NCBI GenBank assembly: GCA_029062165.1
Contig: JAIDQQ010000016.1
Coordinates: 30,230 to 94,229, forward strand
Length of the DNA: 64,000 nt
From: Ruminococcus sp.
GTDB taxonomy: Bacteria; Bacillota; Clostridia; Oscillospirales; Ruminococcaceae
Reading direction: 5' to 3'
A program made the position numbers and the translations under genes. The notes under the pieces were generated by a model, which worked only from the letters and a program-made list of their open reading frames with translations, did not search any database and was not told the DNA's origin. This document shows, in pieces, positions 18,389 to 28,056 of the stretch; the first letter of the stretch is position 1, and each line of letters begins with the position of its first letter.

Positions 18389-21300
18389 ATGAACAATAAA
18401 ATGAGAAGACACAGTCTTAAAAGAAAAACTGCGTTCCTTATGGCGTTATCAATGACGTGCAGTTTTCCGTACTCTGTCATTGCCGAGGCTTATGCCACAG
18501 ACATAAGTGACGTTCAGGAAATCAATGAAACTGTACTGCCGGAAACTGAAAATGAAATTTCCGTATTGGCTGACGATAATGAAGCTACAGAAATTCATGA
18601 TACCGGTATGATTGAAGTTACAATTCAGAATCTGTTTGAGTTTGCCAATGATGTTGAATGTAATGCAACATTGGTATATCCCGACGGAACTGAAATTGAT
18701 ACACAGGATTTACTTATCAGTAAAGAACTTAAAGAAAGTAAAATCAGTTTTGAAAATCTCTCCGACGGTATATACGTACTTAGGGTAAAGGCTAAGGGAT
18801 TCGCTACTTACGAACAGGCTATTGACGTACAGAACAAGATGTTATATACCGTACATCTTACAACAGGTTTCTGTAACGGTTACGATTACGAGACAGACGA
18901 AAATCACCCTGGTGTACTTTTTATAGGCGATGTAAATAATGACGGTATCGTAAATGACGGCGTAACGGAAAATATCGACGACAGCGACAAGGAAATTTTA
19001 CTTGATGCTATTTCCGGAAAAACAACTGAAGAAGATTACGTCACAGACCTCAACAATGATGGCGTTACAGATTTATTAGACCTTGAATTTTTCACAAAAG
19101 GTTACAAGGAAGAAAAAGGTCTTAACATAAAGGCGTATGTTGAAAGCAGTATCTCACCGCTGAATATGACTGTAAATGCCGTCGAGGGTACGAAAATGGA
19201 CGGTAATTTTGCGGAACTTTTCAATAATGATGACCCGACCGAAACTGTAAAATTAACTCCGGCAGAGGGTAAAATTTCAGAAGATAATCCCGTATCGCTT
19301 GACATTGATATGACACAAGGTGGTAGTCCTGTTGAAGTAGAAGAAATAACTTTCCAGACCGGTAATGATATTGACAGTCTTGTTGATGAGGGTAATGTTG
19401 TAATTGACTATATCGACGAAAACGGCGAGGAAAAACAGATACCAGTATATTTCAAGAGAGCTGTTGCGGGTCTCACTGAAAGCGATATAGTAGCCGAACT
19501 CGACGAAAACGGAAATATTTATATAAATCTCGGTAATCAGGTTGCCGTAAAGAAAGTTACGTTAAGTATCACGAAACTTGCAAAAGGCAGTAATAACCTT
19601 GTTGAAATAAGCCGTGTTCAGTTCCTCAACGGTATGGAAAACCGTATTCCTGAACCTGATATGGATAAGCCGGAAGCTCTTACCGCAAGAGCAGGTAGCG
19701 AAAAATTTGACCTCACATGGAATCCATGTATAAACGTTACCGGTTACGAGATAGAAATAAAAACCGGCGGTAAAGTTATTCAGACTATCGAAACAACATT
19801 GAACTCCGCTACAATAAGCGGTGACGACATAAAGAATTATGTCACATATACAGTAAGCGTACAGGCGGTAAACGGTACATGGAAAAGCGGTTACTGTGAG
19901 CCGGTAGAAGTCACACCGGTAGCCACAAAAAGTCCGGATAAGCCCGATAATGTAAAGGCTTCCGGAATGTACAGGGCTGTCAAGGTAATCTGGGCAAATA
20001 TGTATGATACACAATCATATAACGTCTTCTACAGACTCCGGAACAGCGATAAAAAATATACACAGATTACCGGTATCACGTCAAACAGCTATACTATCAG
20101 TGAACTTGATGACCTCGCAGAATATGAAATTTACGTCACCGGCGTAAATGAACTCGGTGAAAGTCCGGAATCAATACACTGTTCCGCTACTACTACAGAC
20201 CTTAACGCCGCCGATATGCCGAGATACAGACTTATTAACCGTGACGAAGAAGGTAATCCATGTTCTGCACATATTGTAGATGTCAAAAGATACGGCGGTA
20301 ATATGATAAACAGTCCGCTTGATACGGAAGATAATGACACTACTGCATGGGGTGCTGTTGACGGAGATAAAACATCTTACTATACAAAAGCAGTAAATTA
20401 TGACGGTGGCTGGAATGCTCTCGGCGAAAACGGTCTTACATATACTTTTGACGACGCATACAAAATGGATACAATAGGCGTACTCACAATAGATACTGAT
20501 ATATCATTCTCGCATATCAAGTGGTGGGACGAAGACGGCGTTGAACATACTGAATGGAACGGTGCATGGGATTATACCAATTTCGCCAGTGGCAGAACCG
20601 ATGCCGACGGCAGACGTTATTATATTTTCAAACTCCCTTACGCTATAACCGCTACTAAAATTCAGATTGGTACAGGCAGATACAGTGCGCCGGTTACGGT
20701 TGCGGAGACGTACTTCTATCATTATGACCCTCTTATGAGTGAAATAATGGACTTATATGTTGATGATTTGCATACGGTTCTGAAAGATACGGTTACACAG
20801 AAAGTAATCAATAATCTGCGTGATAAGGTAAACACTCCGGACGAATTTGGCGAAGTAAATCCCGATACAGAAGCCCTGCTCCGTGAACTCGAAACGGCTG
20901 AAAAAATTCTTAAAGCTGAATCGTTAAGTAGTGCTGTAAAAATACATAATGGTATCACTACAAAAGATTCCGGACGTGGTTTCAGTGGTCTGAACGCATG
21001 GCAACCACTCGGCGTTTCAATCGGTACAGGTGAGGAAGTGACAATATACGTCGGTAGCGACAGGAAGAAAACCGGCGATAATACAGATTTACGCCTTATT
21101 GTCACACAGTATCACTCCGAATCCGGTAACGTCGTTTTAGACGGTGCTAATCTTAAAGTCGGTGCGAATACATTCAAACTCACCAAGGGCGAAAGCGTCG
21201 GTGCTGAAACCGGTGGTGCTTTGTACATTCAGTATCAGGGGGCAGATACCGCACAGGAAAAATATTCAGTACGTGTAACAGGTGGTTCAGAAGTTCCGTT

Positions 21301-23638
21301 CCTTGACCTCTACAAAGTGACCGACGAAGAAGAACGTCTTGCAAGGACAGTCGAATATATAAACAAACTTGATAAATACGTACCGGAAATAGAAAAACTC
21401 CATAATAAAGTACATAAAGGTTCAGGAAATAAGAATCTCGATTACGATTACGACAAGGCAAACTGTATTCTTGAAGCCTCTGACATTATGCTTGATACAA
21501 TGATGTACTCACTACCGGCACAACAGATTCTTGCCGGAGCAGGTAAAGGTACGGTTGAAGAACGTGCTAAGACTATACTCAAATCAATGGAAGCAACCGA
21601 AGAAATGATGTACCTGTTCTATCAGCATAAGGGTCTTAACGCCAACGCTCCGGAAGAAATAAATCAGATTCCTAAAGGTCATCAGAATATCCGCTATCAA
21701 CGTATGTTTTCGGGTGCATTTATGTACGCCTCCGGAAATCATATCGGTATTGAATGGGATTCAGTACCGGCTATGATGCAGGGTGTCCCGATTGAATCCA
21801 CTGAAGACGGCAAATACGTAAGCGGTAACTATTACGGCTGGGGTATCTCACACGAAATAGGACACTGTATAAATCAGGGTGATTACGCCGTTGCGGAAAT
21901 AACCAATAACTACTTCGCACAACTCGGACAGTCACAGGATAAAAATGATGGTATGCGTTTCCAGTATCAGAATATCTATGATAAAGTAACTTCCGGTACG
22001 AAAGGAAACTGTTCAAATATCGCAACACAACTCGGTATGTACTGGCAGTTGCATATTGCATATGACAAGGGACTTAATTTCAAGACATACTCCGACTATG
22101 AAGAACAATTAGCTAATATCTTCTATGCAAGAGTTGATACCTATTCAAGAAATCCGGAATCCGCACCTGCTCCGGAAAAAATCGCACTTACACTTGACGG
22201 CGATTCAGACCAGAAATTAATGCGTCTTGCGTGTGCGGCAGCGGAAAAGAACATACTTGAATTTTTTGAACGCTGGGGCAAAACTCCGGATTCGGAGACT
22301 ATAAAATATGCAAGCCAGTTTGAAAAGGAAACACGTGCTATACAGTACGCTAATGACGATTCACGAGTTTACGCACTTAGCGGAAAAGGTAGCGTTTTAG
22401 GTACTGAAAGTGCAGTTTCCGTAATAAAGGACGTTTCCATAAATACCGGCAAATCTGCTAACATGATAGACCTTGCATTTACTTCCGCTGATATTCCGGC
22501 AAGCGATATACTCGGCTATGAAATAATCCGTTGTACTACTTCCGGCGGACAAGTTGAAGAAATTCCGGTAGGATTCACAACAGGTACTGAATTTATCGAT
22601 ACTGTAACAACTCTCAACAATCGTACTGTATTCTATAAAATAACTCTCATTGACCAGTATCTTAACCGCTCGGCAGTATATACTACGGATATGGTAAAGA
22701 TTGAACACGACGGCAGTCTTGACAAGACTAACTGGACTATAAATACAACAGGTCTTGAAGCTGAATCTGTTGTACATGAGGCTACTGACGAAATGCCTTG
22801 CGAACAGACTAAAGAAAATCCGGCAGAGCAGGTACTTGACAATAATCTGAATACAGTCTATACACCGCAGGTAACCGGCGACAGTGCTGAAATAGTCATT
22901 GACTTCAATCAGACACTTACTGTTTCCGGACTTAAATATACAGCCAGTGAGGGCGATTCAATAGGCGACTATGAAGTATACGTAATGGAAGACGGCGAAT
23001 GGATTTCAGTATCACAGGGAGCTTTCAAGGGTAGTAAGACTGTTTACTTCGCTAACAGTGACGATAAATATATAAGTACTTATTCCGCAACGGCAGTTAA
23101 ACTTGTAATTAACGGTCAGGATAAGAAGAAAGTTTCCATAGCAGAACTTGACGTTCTCGGCGTGACAGGCGATAATGTTGACTTCCGCAGAACTGAAACG
23201 GATTCAACAGCAGTTATTGGTACTTTAGGTGAAGACTACAGATACGGCGAAAATAAAAATGAAATCATTCCTAAGGATTCACTTGTATTTACAGGTTCGT
23301 ATAAAGGCAATCCGGCTTATAACGTGGTTGTACTCTATGACCTTAACGGTAATATAGTAGGCGGTCTCGACGCTGACGAAAATACTTTATCGCATCAGAT
23401 TATTCTTGCAGACGTTCCGGACGGTAGCGACATTACAAACGTATCTGACGGTACATGGCTTTACTGGATTGAACCCGATGATATGAAAAATATGACAATT
23501 CCTGAAACGGTACGTGTTGAACTGTACAGAGTAAACAACGCTCTTACAAATGAGGGTCAGCGACTTGTCAGTGATTCACTGCCCGAAACTGTACCGGATA
23601 AACTGCCGGTTATTACACTGAATGGTAATGAAAAATAA
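18389..23638 (+). CDS. Secreted M60-family (enhancin-like) metallopeptidase with FN3, dockerin-like and discoidin-like modules
   Basis: A 1749-aa exported protein. Modules in order: signal peptide (1-about 35); a dockerin-like EF-hand pair (GDVNNDGIVNDG and DLNNDGVTDLLDLEFF, about 187-240); two fibronectin III domains (about 430-610); a discoidin-like region (about 620-790); the M60 domain with zinc motif HEIGH at 1155-1159 and a downstream Glu about 1170; another FN3 (about 1345-1440) and a C-terminal F5/8C-like domain (about 1460-1600). M60 enzymes cleave mucin-type O-glycoproteins in gut bacteria, so a host- or glycoprotein-directed role is likely. No LPxTG motif is present. Confidence 0.88.
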   Translation: MNNKMRRHSLKRKTAFLMALSMTCSFPYSVIAEAYATDISDVQEINETVLPETENEISVLADDNEATEIHDTGMIEVTIQNLFEFANDVECNATLVYPDGTEIDTQDLLISKELKESKISFENLSDGIYVLRVKAKGFATYEQAIDVQNKMLYTVHLTTGFCNGYDYETDENHPGVLFIGDVNNDGIVNDGVTENIDDSDKEILLDAISGKTTEEDYVTDLNNDGVTDLLDLEFFTKGYKEEKGLNIKAYVESSISPLNMTVNAVEGTKMDGNFAELFNNDDPTETVKLTPAEGKISEDNPVSLDIDMTQGGSPVEVEEITFQTGNDIDSLVDEGNVVIDYIDENGEEKQIPVYFKRAVAGLTESDIVAELDENGNIYINLGNQVAVKKVTLSITKLAKGSNNLVEISRVQFLNGMENRIPEPDMDKPEALTARAGSEKFDLTWNPCINVTGYEIEIKTGGKVIQTIETTLNSATISGDDIKNYVTYTVSVQAVNGTWKSGYCEPVEVTPVATKSPDKPDNVKASGMYRAVKVIWANMYDTQSYNVFYRLRNSDKKYTQITGITSNSYTISELDDLAEYEIYVTGVNELGESPESIHCSATTTDLNAADMPRYRLINRDEEGNPCSAHIVDVKRYGGNMINSPLDTEDNDTTAWGAVDGDKTSYYTKAVNYDGGWNALGENGLTYTFDDAYKMDTIGVLTIDTDISFSHIKWWDEDGVEHTEWNGAWDYTNFASGRTDADGRRYYIFKLPYAITATKIQIGTGRYSAPVTVAETYFYHYDPLMSEIMDLYVDDLHTVLKDTVTQKVINNLRDKVNTPDEFGEVNPDTEALLRELETAEKILKAESLSSAVKIHNGITTKDSGRGFSGLNAWQPLGVSIGTGEEVTIYVGSDRKKTGDNTDLRLIVTQYHSESGNVVLDGANLKVGANTFKLTKGESVGAETGGALYIQYQGADTAQEKYSVRVTGGSEVPFLDLYKVTDEEERLARTVEYINKLDKYVPEIEKLHNKVHKGSGNKNLDYDYDKANCILEASDIMLDTMMYSLPAQQILAGAGKGTVEERAKTILKSMEATEEMMYLFYQHKGLNANAPEEINQIPKGHQNIRYQRMFSGAFMYASGNHIGIEWDSVPAMMQGVPIESTEDGKYVSGNYYGWGISHEIGHCINQGDYAVAEITNNYFAQLGQSQDKNDGMRFQYQNIYDKVTSGTKGNCSNIATQLGMYWQLHIAYDKGLNFKTYSDYEEQLANIFYARVDTYSRNPESAPAPEKIALTLDGDSDQKLMRLACAAAEKNILEFFERWGKTPDSETIKYASQFEKETRAIQYANDDSRVYALSGKGSVLGTESAVSVIKDVSINTGKSANMIDLAFTSADIPASDILGYEIIRCTTSGGQVEEIPVGFTTGTEFIDTVTTLNNRTVFYKITLIDQYLNRSAVYTTDMVKIEHDGSLDKTNWTINTTGLEAESVVHEATDEMPCEQTKENPAEQVLDNNLNTVYTPQVTGDSAEIVIDFNQTLTVSGLKYTASEGDSIGDYEVYVMEDGEWISVSQGAFKGSKTVYFANSDDKYISTYSATAVKLVINGQDKKKVSIAELDVLGVTGDNVDFRRTETDSTAVIGTLGEDYRYGENKNEIIPKDSLVFTGSYKGNPAYNVVVLYDLNGNIVGGLDADENTLSHQIILADVPDGSDITNVSDGTWLYWIEPDDMKNMTIPETVRVELYRVNNALTNEGQRLVSDSLPETVPDKLPVITLNGNEK

Positions 23639-23655
23639 ATGAAAGGGAGTAAATT

Positions 23656-24693
23656 ATGTTAAAAAAGTTTTTAATAGGTACATTTGTTGCGTTATCACTC
23701 AGTGTTGTTCACTCTGTAAATACGCTTGCTGTCGAAACATACGACAAAATCAATATTGATGAATCAGGTTTCATAATACTTTCGTCTGACCATGCCGAAG
23801 ACGACAGAATTAATACTATACAGATAAATCTTAAAGTCGAAACCGAAGATGATGCGGAAGTTTCTTTTGAATTTGACCCTGAAACAGATATAAAAGTTGC
23901 CGGATTCCGTTATGATACAGAAACAGATTTACTTAATATCTATATGTCAGATTCTCAACCGCTTTTCAGTGACAGTGAATTTCTTAACATAGGTGCAGTA
24001 TCCGTAAAGGATACTGCCGGTGAAGATGTTTCCTATACGATAACGGAAGCTGAAGAGCCATTGAAATACATTTATAATAACGCCGTAACAGATATAGATG
24101 TTGATATGGATATTGCAACTACAACCACTACAGCGACATCTGATACTACTACAATAACTACCACTACTACCACTACCACCTCACAGCCGACCACTACAAC
24201 GACTACTACAGCCACTTCTACAACGACATCTGAAACGACTGTCACTACAACTGAAACTACTACCTCTACCACTACAACCACTACAACCACGACTACTACA
24301 ACAAAAACTACTACTGCAAAACCTGTAACTACACAAACGACTACCACTACAACAAAGAATATCGCTTCCGACGACGAGTTATGTGAGTGGTCAATAAAAA
24401 ATTATAACGATACTAACGGTATCAGACCGGATTCCGCTGAAATTACCGGTACTAAAGACGGCAGTTACGAAATAACGCTTACTGACGAAGACAATAATAT
24501 ACTTGATATTTATGTAATCAATCCGGAAACCGGTGTGGGTACTGATTCTGCCGGAAATGAAGTAAACCTTCCGCAGACTGGTAAAAATTCTATGAAAAAT
24601 GTTCTCGTAGCTACAGGAGCATTTCTTATGACAGTCTCCGGTTTATGTGCCATAAAGATGTCCGGTATACGCCGTAAGAAACATGAACAGTAA
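23656..24693 (+). CDS. LPQTG-anchored Thr-rich stalk protein
   Basis: A 345-aa surface protein: signal peptide (1-about 25), a small globular domain (about 30-145), a near-pure Thr stretch (about 153-234, encoded by ACT/ACA simple repeats at 24115-24355), a C-terminal domain (about 235-300) and a sorting signal NLPQTG followed by a hydrophobic helix and RRKK. The C-terminal domain with NPETGVGTDSAGNEVNLPQTG-type ending is clearly paralogous to the end of the gene at 62640-64000. The neighbour downstream is a sortase, so it is a plausible dedicated substrate. Confidence 0.9.
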   Translation: MLKKFLIGTFVALSLSVVHSVNTLAVETYDKINIDESGFIILSSDHAEDDRINTIQINLKVETEDDAEVSFEFDPETDIKVAGFRYDTETDLLNIYMSDSQPLFSDSEFLNIGAVSVKDTAGEDVSYTITEAEEPLKYIYNNAVTDIDVDMDIATTTTTATSDTTTITTTTTTTTSQPTTTTTTTATSTTTSETTVTTTETTTSTTTTTTTTTTTTKTTTAKPVTTQTTTTTTKNIASDDELCEWSIKNYNDTNGIRPDSAEITGTKDGSYEITLTDEDNNILDIYVINPETGVGTDSAGNEVNLPQTGKNSMKNVLVATGAFLMTVSGLCAIKMSGIRRKKHEQ

Positions 24694-25234
24694 TAATATA
24701 GTTACTGATACCACGAATAAAAGAACAAAAAAACAATGGGTTCTGTTTATAGCAGGACTCATTGTAATGGTGACAGGTCTGTGTATTCTCGGCTTTTTTG
24801 GTATCAGGAAAATTTACAGGGAAATTAACAGACAAAAACTTTTAAGGGAAAATGTAGTAGTAGAAATAGCTGACCTTAAAATAAAAGCTCCGGTATTGGA
24901 GGGTACGGACAACGAAACACTCGCAAAAGCTACAGGACATTTCATAGATACCGGAGAAGTCGGAGCAGGTAATTACTGTATCGCCGGACATAGCAGTACG
25001 ATATATAAGGAATATTTCAATAACCTGAAAAATATTGAAATCGGTATGGAAATAAACCTTTACAACGTAGAAAAGACCTGTTATACATACGTTGTGACGG
25101 AAAATTTCATAGTTGAACCTAATGAGACATGGATTTTAAATGACTTCGGTGATGACCGTGTAACAATCGTTACTTGTACAGATGACGGTACACAACGTCA
25201 GATAGTAGTAGGTCAGAAAAAGGAGACAGAATAA
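24683..25234 (+). CDS. Sortase (class D-like)
   Basis: A 183-aa membrane-anchored transpeptidase: one N-terminal hydrophobic helix (about 20-40), then the sortase beta barrel with catalytic His in CIAGHSS (about His103), Cys in VTIVTCTDD (about Cys165) and Arg in TQRQIVVG (about Arg172). It joins LPxTG proteins to the wall or to other subunits. The start overlaps the stalk gene by 11 bp. Class assignment is tentative. Confidence 0.9.
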   Translation: MNSNNIVTDTTNKRTKKQWVLFIAGLIVMVTGLCILGFFGIRKIYREINRQKLLRENVVVEIADLKIKAPVLEGTDNETLAKATGHFIDTGEVGAGNYCIAGHSSTIYKEYFNNLKNIEIGMEINLYNVEKTCYTYVVTENFIVEPNETWILNDFGDDRVTIVTCTDDGTQRQIVVGQKKETE

Positions 25235-25236
25235 TA

Positions 25237-26865
25237 ATGAAAATAATTTCAACAAAGTTGTTGCTTGTACTTGTGACGGCGTTATATATAGTATTTTCTG
25301 CTGGGTGTTCCCAATTAGGATTAGAAATAAAAAGAACGGTGACAGGTAAGGAAGATTTCGGACAGACTTTTTCGCATTGGTGCTTTAATGGTAATATCGA
25401 ACTTATAGAAGAATTTCTTGAAAATCAGAAAGTCCCACAGAGTGCATTGAACAGCGGTTTACGTAATGCAAGACACTCCGAGGTAAGAAAAATATTACTT
25501 GATGCCGGTGCAGACCCTAATTACAAAGATATGCTTGATGAATACGCCTACAACGACAATCCGGCAATTTTCGATATTATAGACGCTAAGGGTCTGAATA
25601 TTAATAAACGTGATAAACTGAATCTCAGTGCATTGGCAGTAGCACCAAGAAATGTACGTCATGATGATAAAAACGCTTATCGTATGTGCGAACTTATGCT
25701 TGAAAACGGTGCGGAAATATACCCCGAAATGTTTGAAGATGACGAGTTAGATATGTACGGTGTAGGTTTTGGATGTTCGCAGACGGTAAAAATGCTTGCC
25801 AACAGATACGTTGACGACGGCGGTAAATTTGATTTTCCGGATACTTATGTATACGCTTTATGCGGTAATATTTCAGAAGCTGTAAAAAGTGCCGAAAAAG
25901 AGAAAGATATATTAAGTGAACATAAAAAATATGTGATTTTAGATAATGCTACACTTTTCGGTACGGTTGAAGAGTATAAGAAATTAAAAGAAATTTTTGA
26001 TATGGAAGATTACAGACAAAGAAGTTACAAACAACTGACGGCATCATGTAGTATTGAAATGTTGGAATATCTTCTTGAGGAAAACGAAGAGGACATAAAA
26101 TTTGACCCTGGAGTTGATGACGCTGATGCTTTTGCCGGTTTTGATTATGAAGACATATCTAATGGCTTTACAGTTGCTGTTTCATACGGCAGATACGATA
26201 TGTGCAAATACTATATTGACCACGGTATAAAGCCCAACAGTTCTTTAACTGACTATCCGCCATTAACAGCAGCTATAAATTGCGGAGATTACGAACTTTT
26301 CAGACTGGTTTATGACTATATAAAAGAAGAATACGGAAATCCCGAAGAAGAAGTATTCGGGTGGTGTTTCCAGTTACATGAGGTCAATGATGTTACAAAA
26401 AAGATTATGGATTTTCTTTTTGATGAAGGATATACTTTTGAAAACGTCAAGTATAATCATCTCAGCGACGATGTAGCAGAATACATTATCTCACACGGTG
26501 CGACGGTAACAGATAAAATAATCATGGACATTTCAGAGCAGGTTTATAAAAAATCGTTTAAAAAAGCTATTGAAAGCGGATACAAAGTAAGTCCGGAACT
26601 GCTTACCGATATAATACCTTATGCGTCATCTGACATGATAGAAATGGTACTGGATAGCGGTACGGAAATGGAAGACGTTATTCTTAAAAGAGGTTACGAT
26701 GCTTCCAAGGCAACCATAAAACTACTTATCGAACAAGGTGCGAATCTGAAACCGCCACCCGATAAACACCAAGAAGAGTACGGCATTGAATACTTTAATC
26801 TGAAAAATGAGTATAAAAAATATTGCCGTGACGATTTAGTTGAACTTCTTAAAGAGTACGAATAA
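25237..26865 (+). CDS. Ankyrin-repeat lipoprotein
   Basis: A 542-aa protein with a lipoprotein signal peptide (lipobox SAGC near residue 24) and many helix-turn-helix units of ankyrin type, such as VRKILLDAGADPNYKD, NISEAVKSAEKEKD and TIKLLIEQGANLKPP. It should sit outside the membrane. Ankyrin repeats bind proteins; the partner is unknown. Last gene of the M60-stalk-sortase operon, two bases after the sortase stop. Confidence 0.85.
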   Translation: MKIISTKLLLVLVTALYIVFSAGCSQLGLEIKRTVTGKEDFGQTFSHWCFNGNIELIEEFLENQKVPQSALNSGLRNARHSEVRKILLDAGADPNYKDMLDEYAYNDNPAIFDIIDAKGLNINKRDKLNLSALAVAPRNVRHDDKNAYRMCELMLENGAEIYPEMFEDDELDMYGVGFGCSQTVKMLANRYVDDGGKFDFPDTYVYALCGNISEAVKSAEKEKDILSEHKKYVILDNATLFGTVEEYKKLKEIFDMEDYRQRSYKQLTASCSIEMLEYLLEENEEDIKFDPGVDDADAFAGFDYEDISNGFTVAVSYGRYDMCKYYIDHGIKPNSSLTDYPPLTAAINCGDYELFRLVYDYIKEEYGNPEEEVFGWCFQLHEVNDVTKKIMDFLFDEGYTFENVKYNHLSDDVAEYIISHGATVTDKIIMDISEQVYKKSFKKAIESGYKVSPELLTDIIPYASSDMIEMVLDSGTEMEDVILKRGYDASKATIKLLIEQGANLKPPPDKHQEEYGIEYFNLKNEYKKYCRDDLVELLKEYE

Positions 26866-26871
26866 AAAAAT

Positions 26872-26914
26872 ATTCCCGACGGAGCAGGTTTAGTGTTCTG
26901 TCGGGAATTTTTTT
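26872..26914 (+). terminator. Terminator of the M60-sortase operon
   Basis: ATTCCCGAC and GTCGGGAAT pair around a loop and are followed by a T run. Located 7 bp after the ankyrin lipoprotein stop codon. Confidence 0.85.
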
Positions 26915-26928
26915 AACACGCCAAATAC

Positions 26929-26958
26929 AAAAAAGCCCCGTTTCCGAGGCTTTTTTTT
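26929..26958 (-). terminator. Terminator of the minus-strand peptide-maturation operon
   Basis: AAAAGCCCCG/CGAGGCTTTT form a stem with a four-base loop; read on the minus strand it ends in a T run and overlaps the stop of the last operon gene. Confidence 0.75.
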
Positions 26959-28045
26959 AAAAAATAGCTTTCAGTTTAAGTATAATTAAATCTCTTTGTG
27001 TAAACACAGCTGAAATCCATCTCCACAACCATAATACCGGTAGCAAAACAGGAACTTTTTTTAAAACAGGGTATTTTTCTTTCATAATAAACAACGGCAA
27101 AAAAGCAGAGTAAATAAAATAACCCAATTTTCCTTTTTCTTTTATATTATTATTTATGCGATTGGAAATATTGCCATAAGTTCCGCTACCAATAATATAA
27201 GAAGAAAGTTTCATTAATTCAGGAGTTGCCTTATTTTTACCGAACCACATTTCCGATAAATCGGTAATTTCATTTCTGAATTTCAATAATTTCAGCTTTT
27301 TGAGTTTACTGTTAAGACTTTGTTTATCAAGTTTCGGATAGATACTGTGATTAAGGATATAAATATCAATAACTGAACGGATACCACTTCCGTCTTCCGA
27401 ATAATGATGATAAAAATGTGCGAGAGTGTAAATATAAAATTCCTCATCTGTCATTTTATATGCGAAATCATAGCCGGATATTTTTTCAACTTCTGCGAAA
27501 GCATTTTTATAATATTTAATGAAATTTACTTCAGAATTAGAAAAAAGCTGTCTGTGAATTTCCACATTCATAACGGGAGCTTTAAAATATTCATCATGAT
27601 GAAATTTTCCGAAAATATGACAATCATATCCTAAAGAACGCATTATATTTCCTGCTCTGTCTGCATTTTTTTCGTCTATTAAAATATCTATATCCGACAT
27701 AGTACGGTAATCAGAAGCCGGATAAAGTTTTTTCATGAAAATTCCCTTGACAGCCATACAACGTATATGTTTTTTTTCAAAGGCATTAATAATCTTCTGA
27801 TATTCACTTCTCTGTATAATATCCTTAACGACAGCCTTGTTTTTAATTTCCGTCCATTTTTTCCATAGTTCCGGAGCAGGTTTTTCTGTAAGTTTATTGA
27901 CGCTGTACCAGAGCATATTAACTATCATGTGTTTGTCTGCAAGGGAAAATATTTCATTCCACGATAAATTTTCCGGTTTTTCTTTCGGATTTTTATTTTT
28001 CAATGCACATTTTGTCAGATGAATCACATATTTATCTGTTGACAT
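26957..28045 (-). CDS. Nucleotidyltransferase family protein (NTP_transf_5-like)
   Basis: A 362-aa protein with the core KGIFMKKLYPASDYRTMSDIDILIDEKN (given here as separate motifs: an invariant KG and the catalytic R-x-x-SDIDIL). This resembles the uncharacterised nucleotidyltransferases that occur in peptide gene clusters, including some Firmicute lasso-peptide clusters. A hydrophobic segment (about 318-345) near the C terminus could touch the membrane. GGAGG precedes the start; it follows the ABC exporter by 11 bp. Probable role is modification of the operon's peptide product or a regulator; unproven. Confidence 0.75.
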   Translation of the reverse strand: MSTDKYVIHLTKCALKNKNPKEKPENLSWNEIFSLADKHMIVNMLWYSVNKLTEKPAPELWKKWTEIKNKAVVKDIIQRSEYQKIINAFEKKHIRCMAVKGIFMKKLYPASDYRTMSDIDILIDEKNADRAGNIMRSLGYDCHIFGKFHHDEYFKAPVMNVEIHRQLFSNSEVNFIKYYKNAFAEVEKISGYDFAYKMTDEEFYIYTLAHFYHHYSEDGSGIRSVIDIYILNHSIYPKLDKQSLNSKLKKLKLLKFRNEITDLSEMWFGKNKATPELMKLSSYIIGSGTYGNISNRINNNIKEKGKLGYFIYSAFLPLFIMKEKYPVLKKVPVLLPVLWLWRWISAVFTQRDLIILKLKAIF

Positions 28046-28056
28046 AATACCTCCGT

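Noticed and set aside
24072..24347. A Val-rich minus-strand frame opposite the Thr stretch of the stalk gene
   Set aside because: It is the complement of ACT/ACA repeats and has no ribosome site; a shadow of the real gene.
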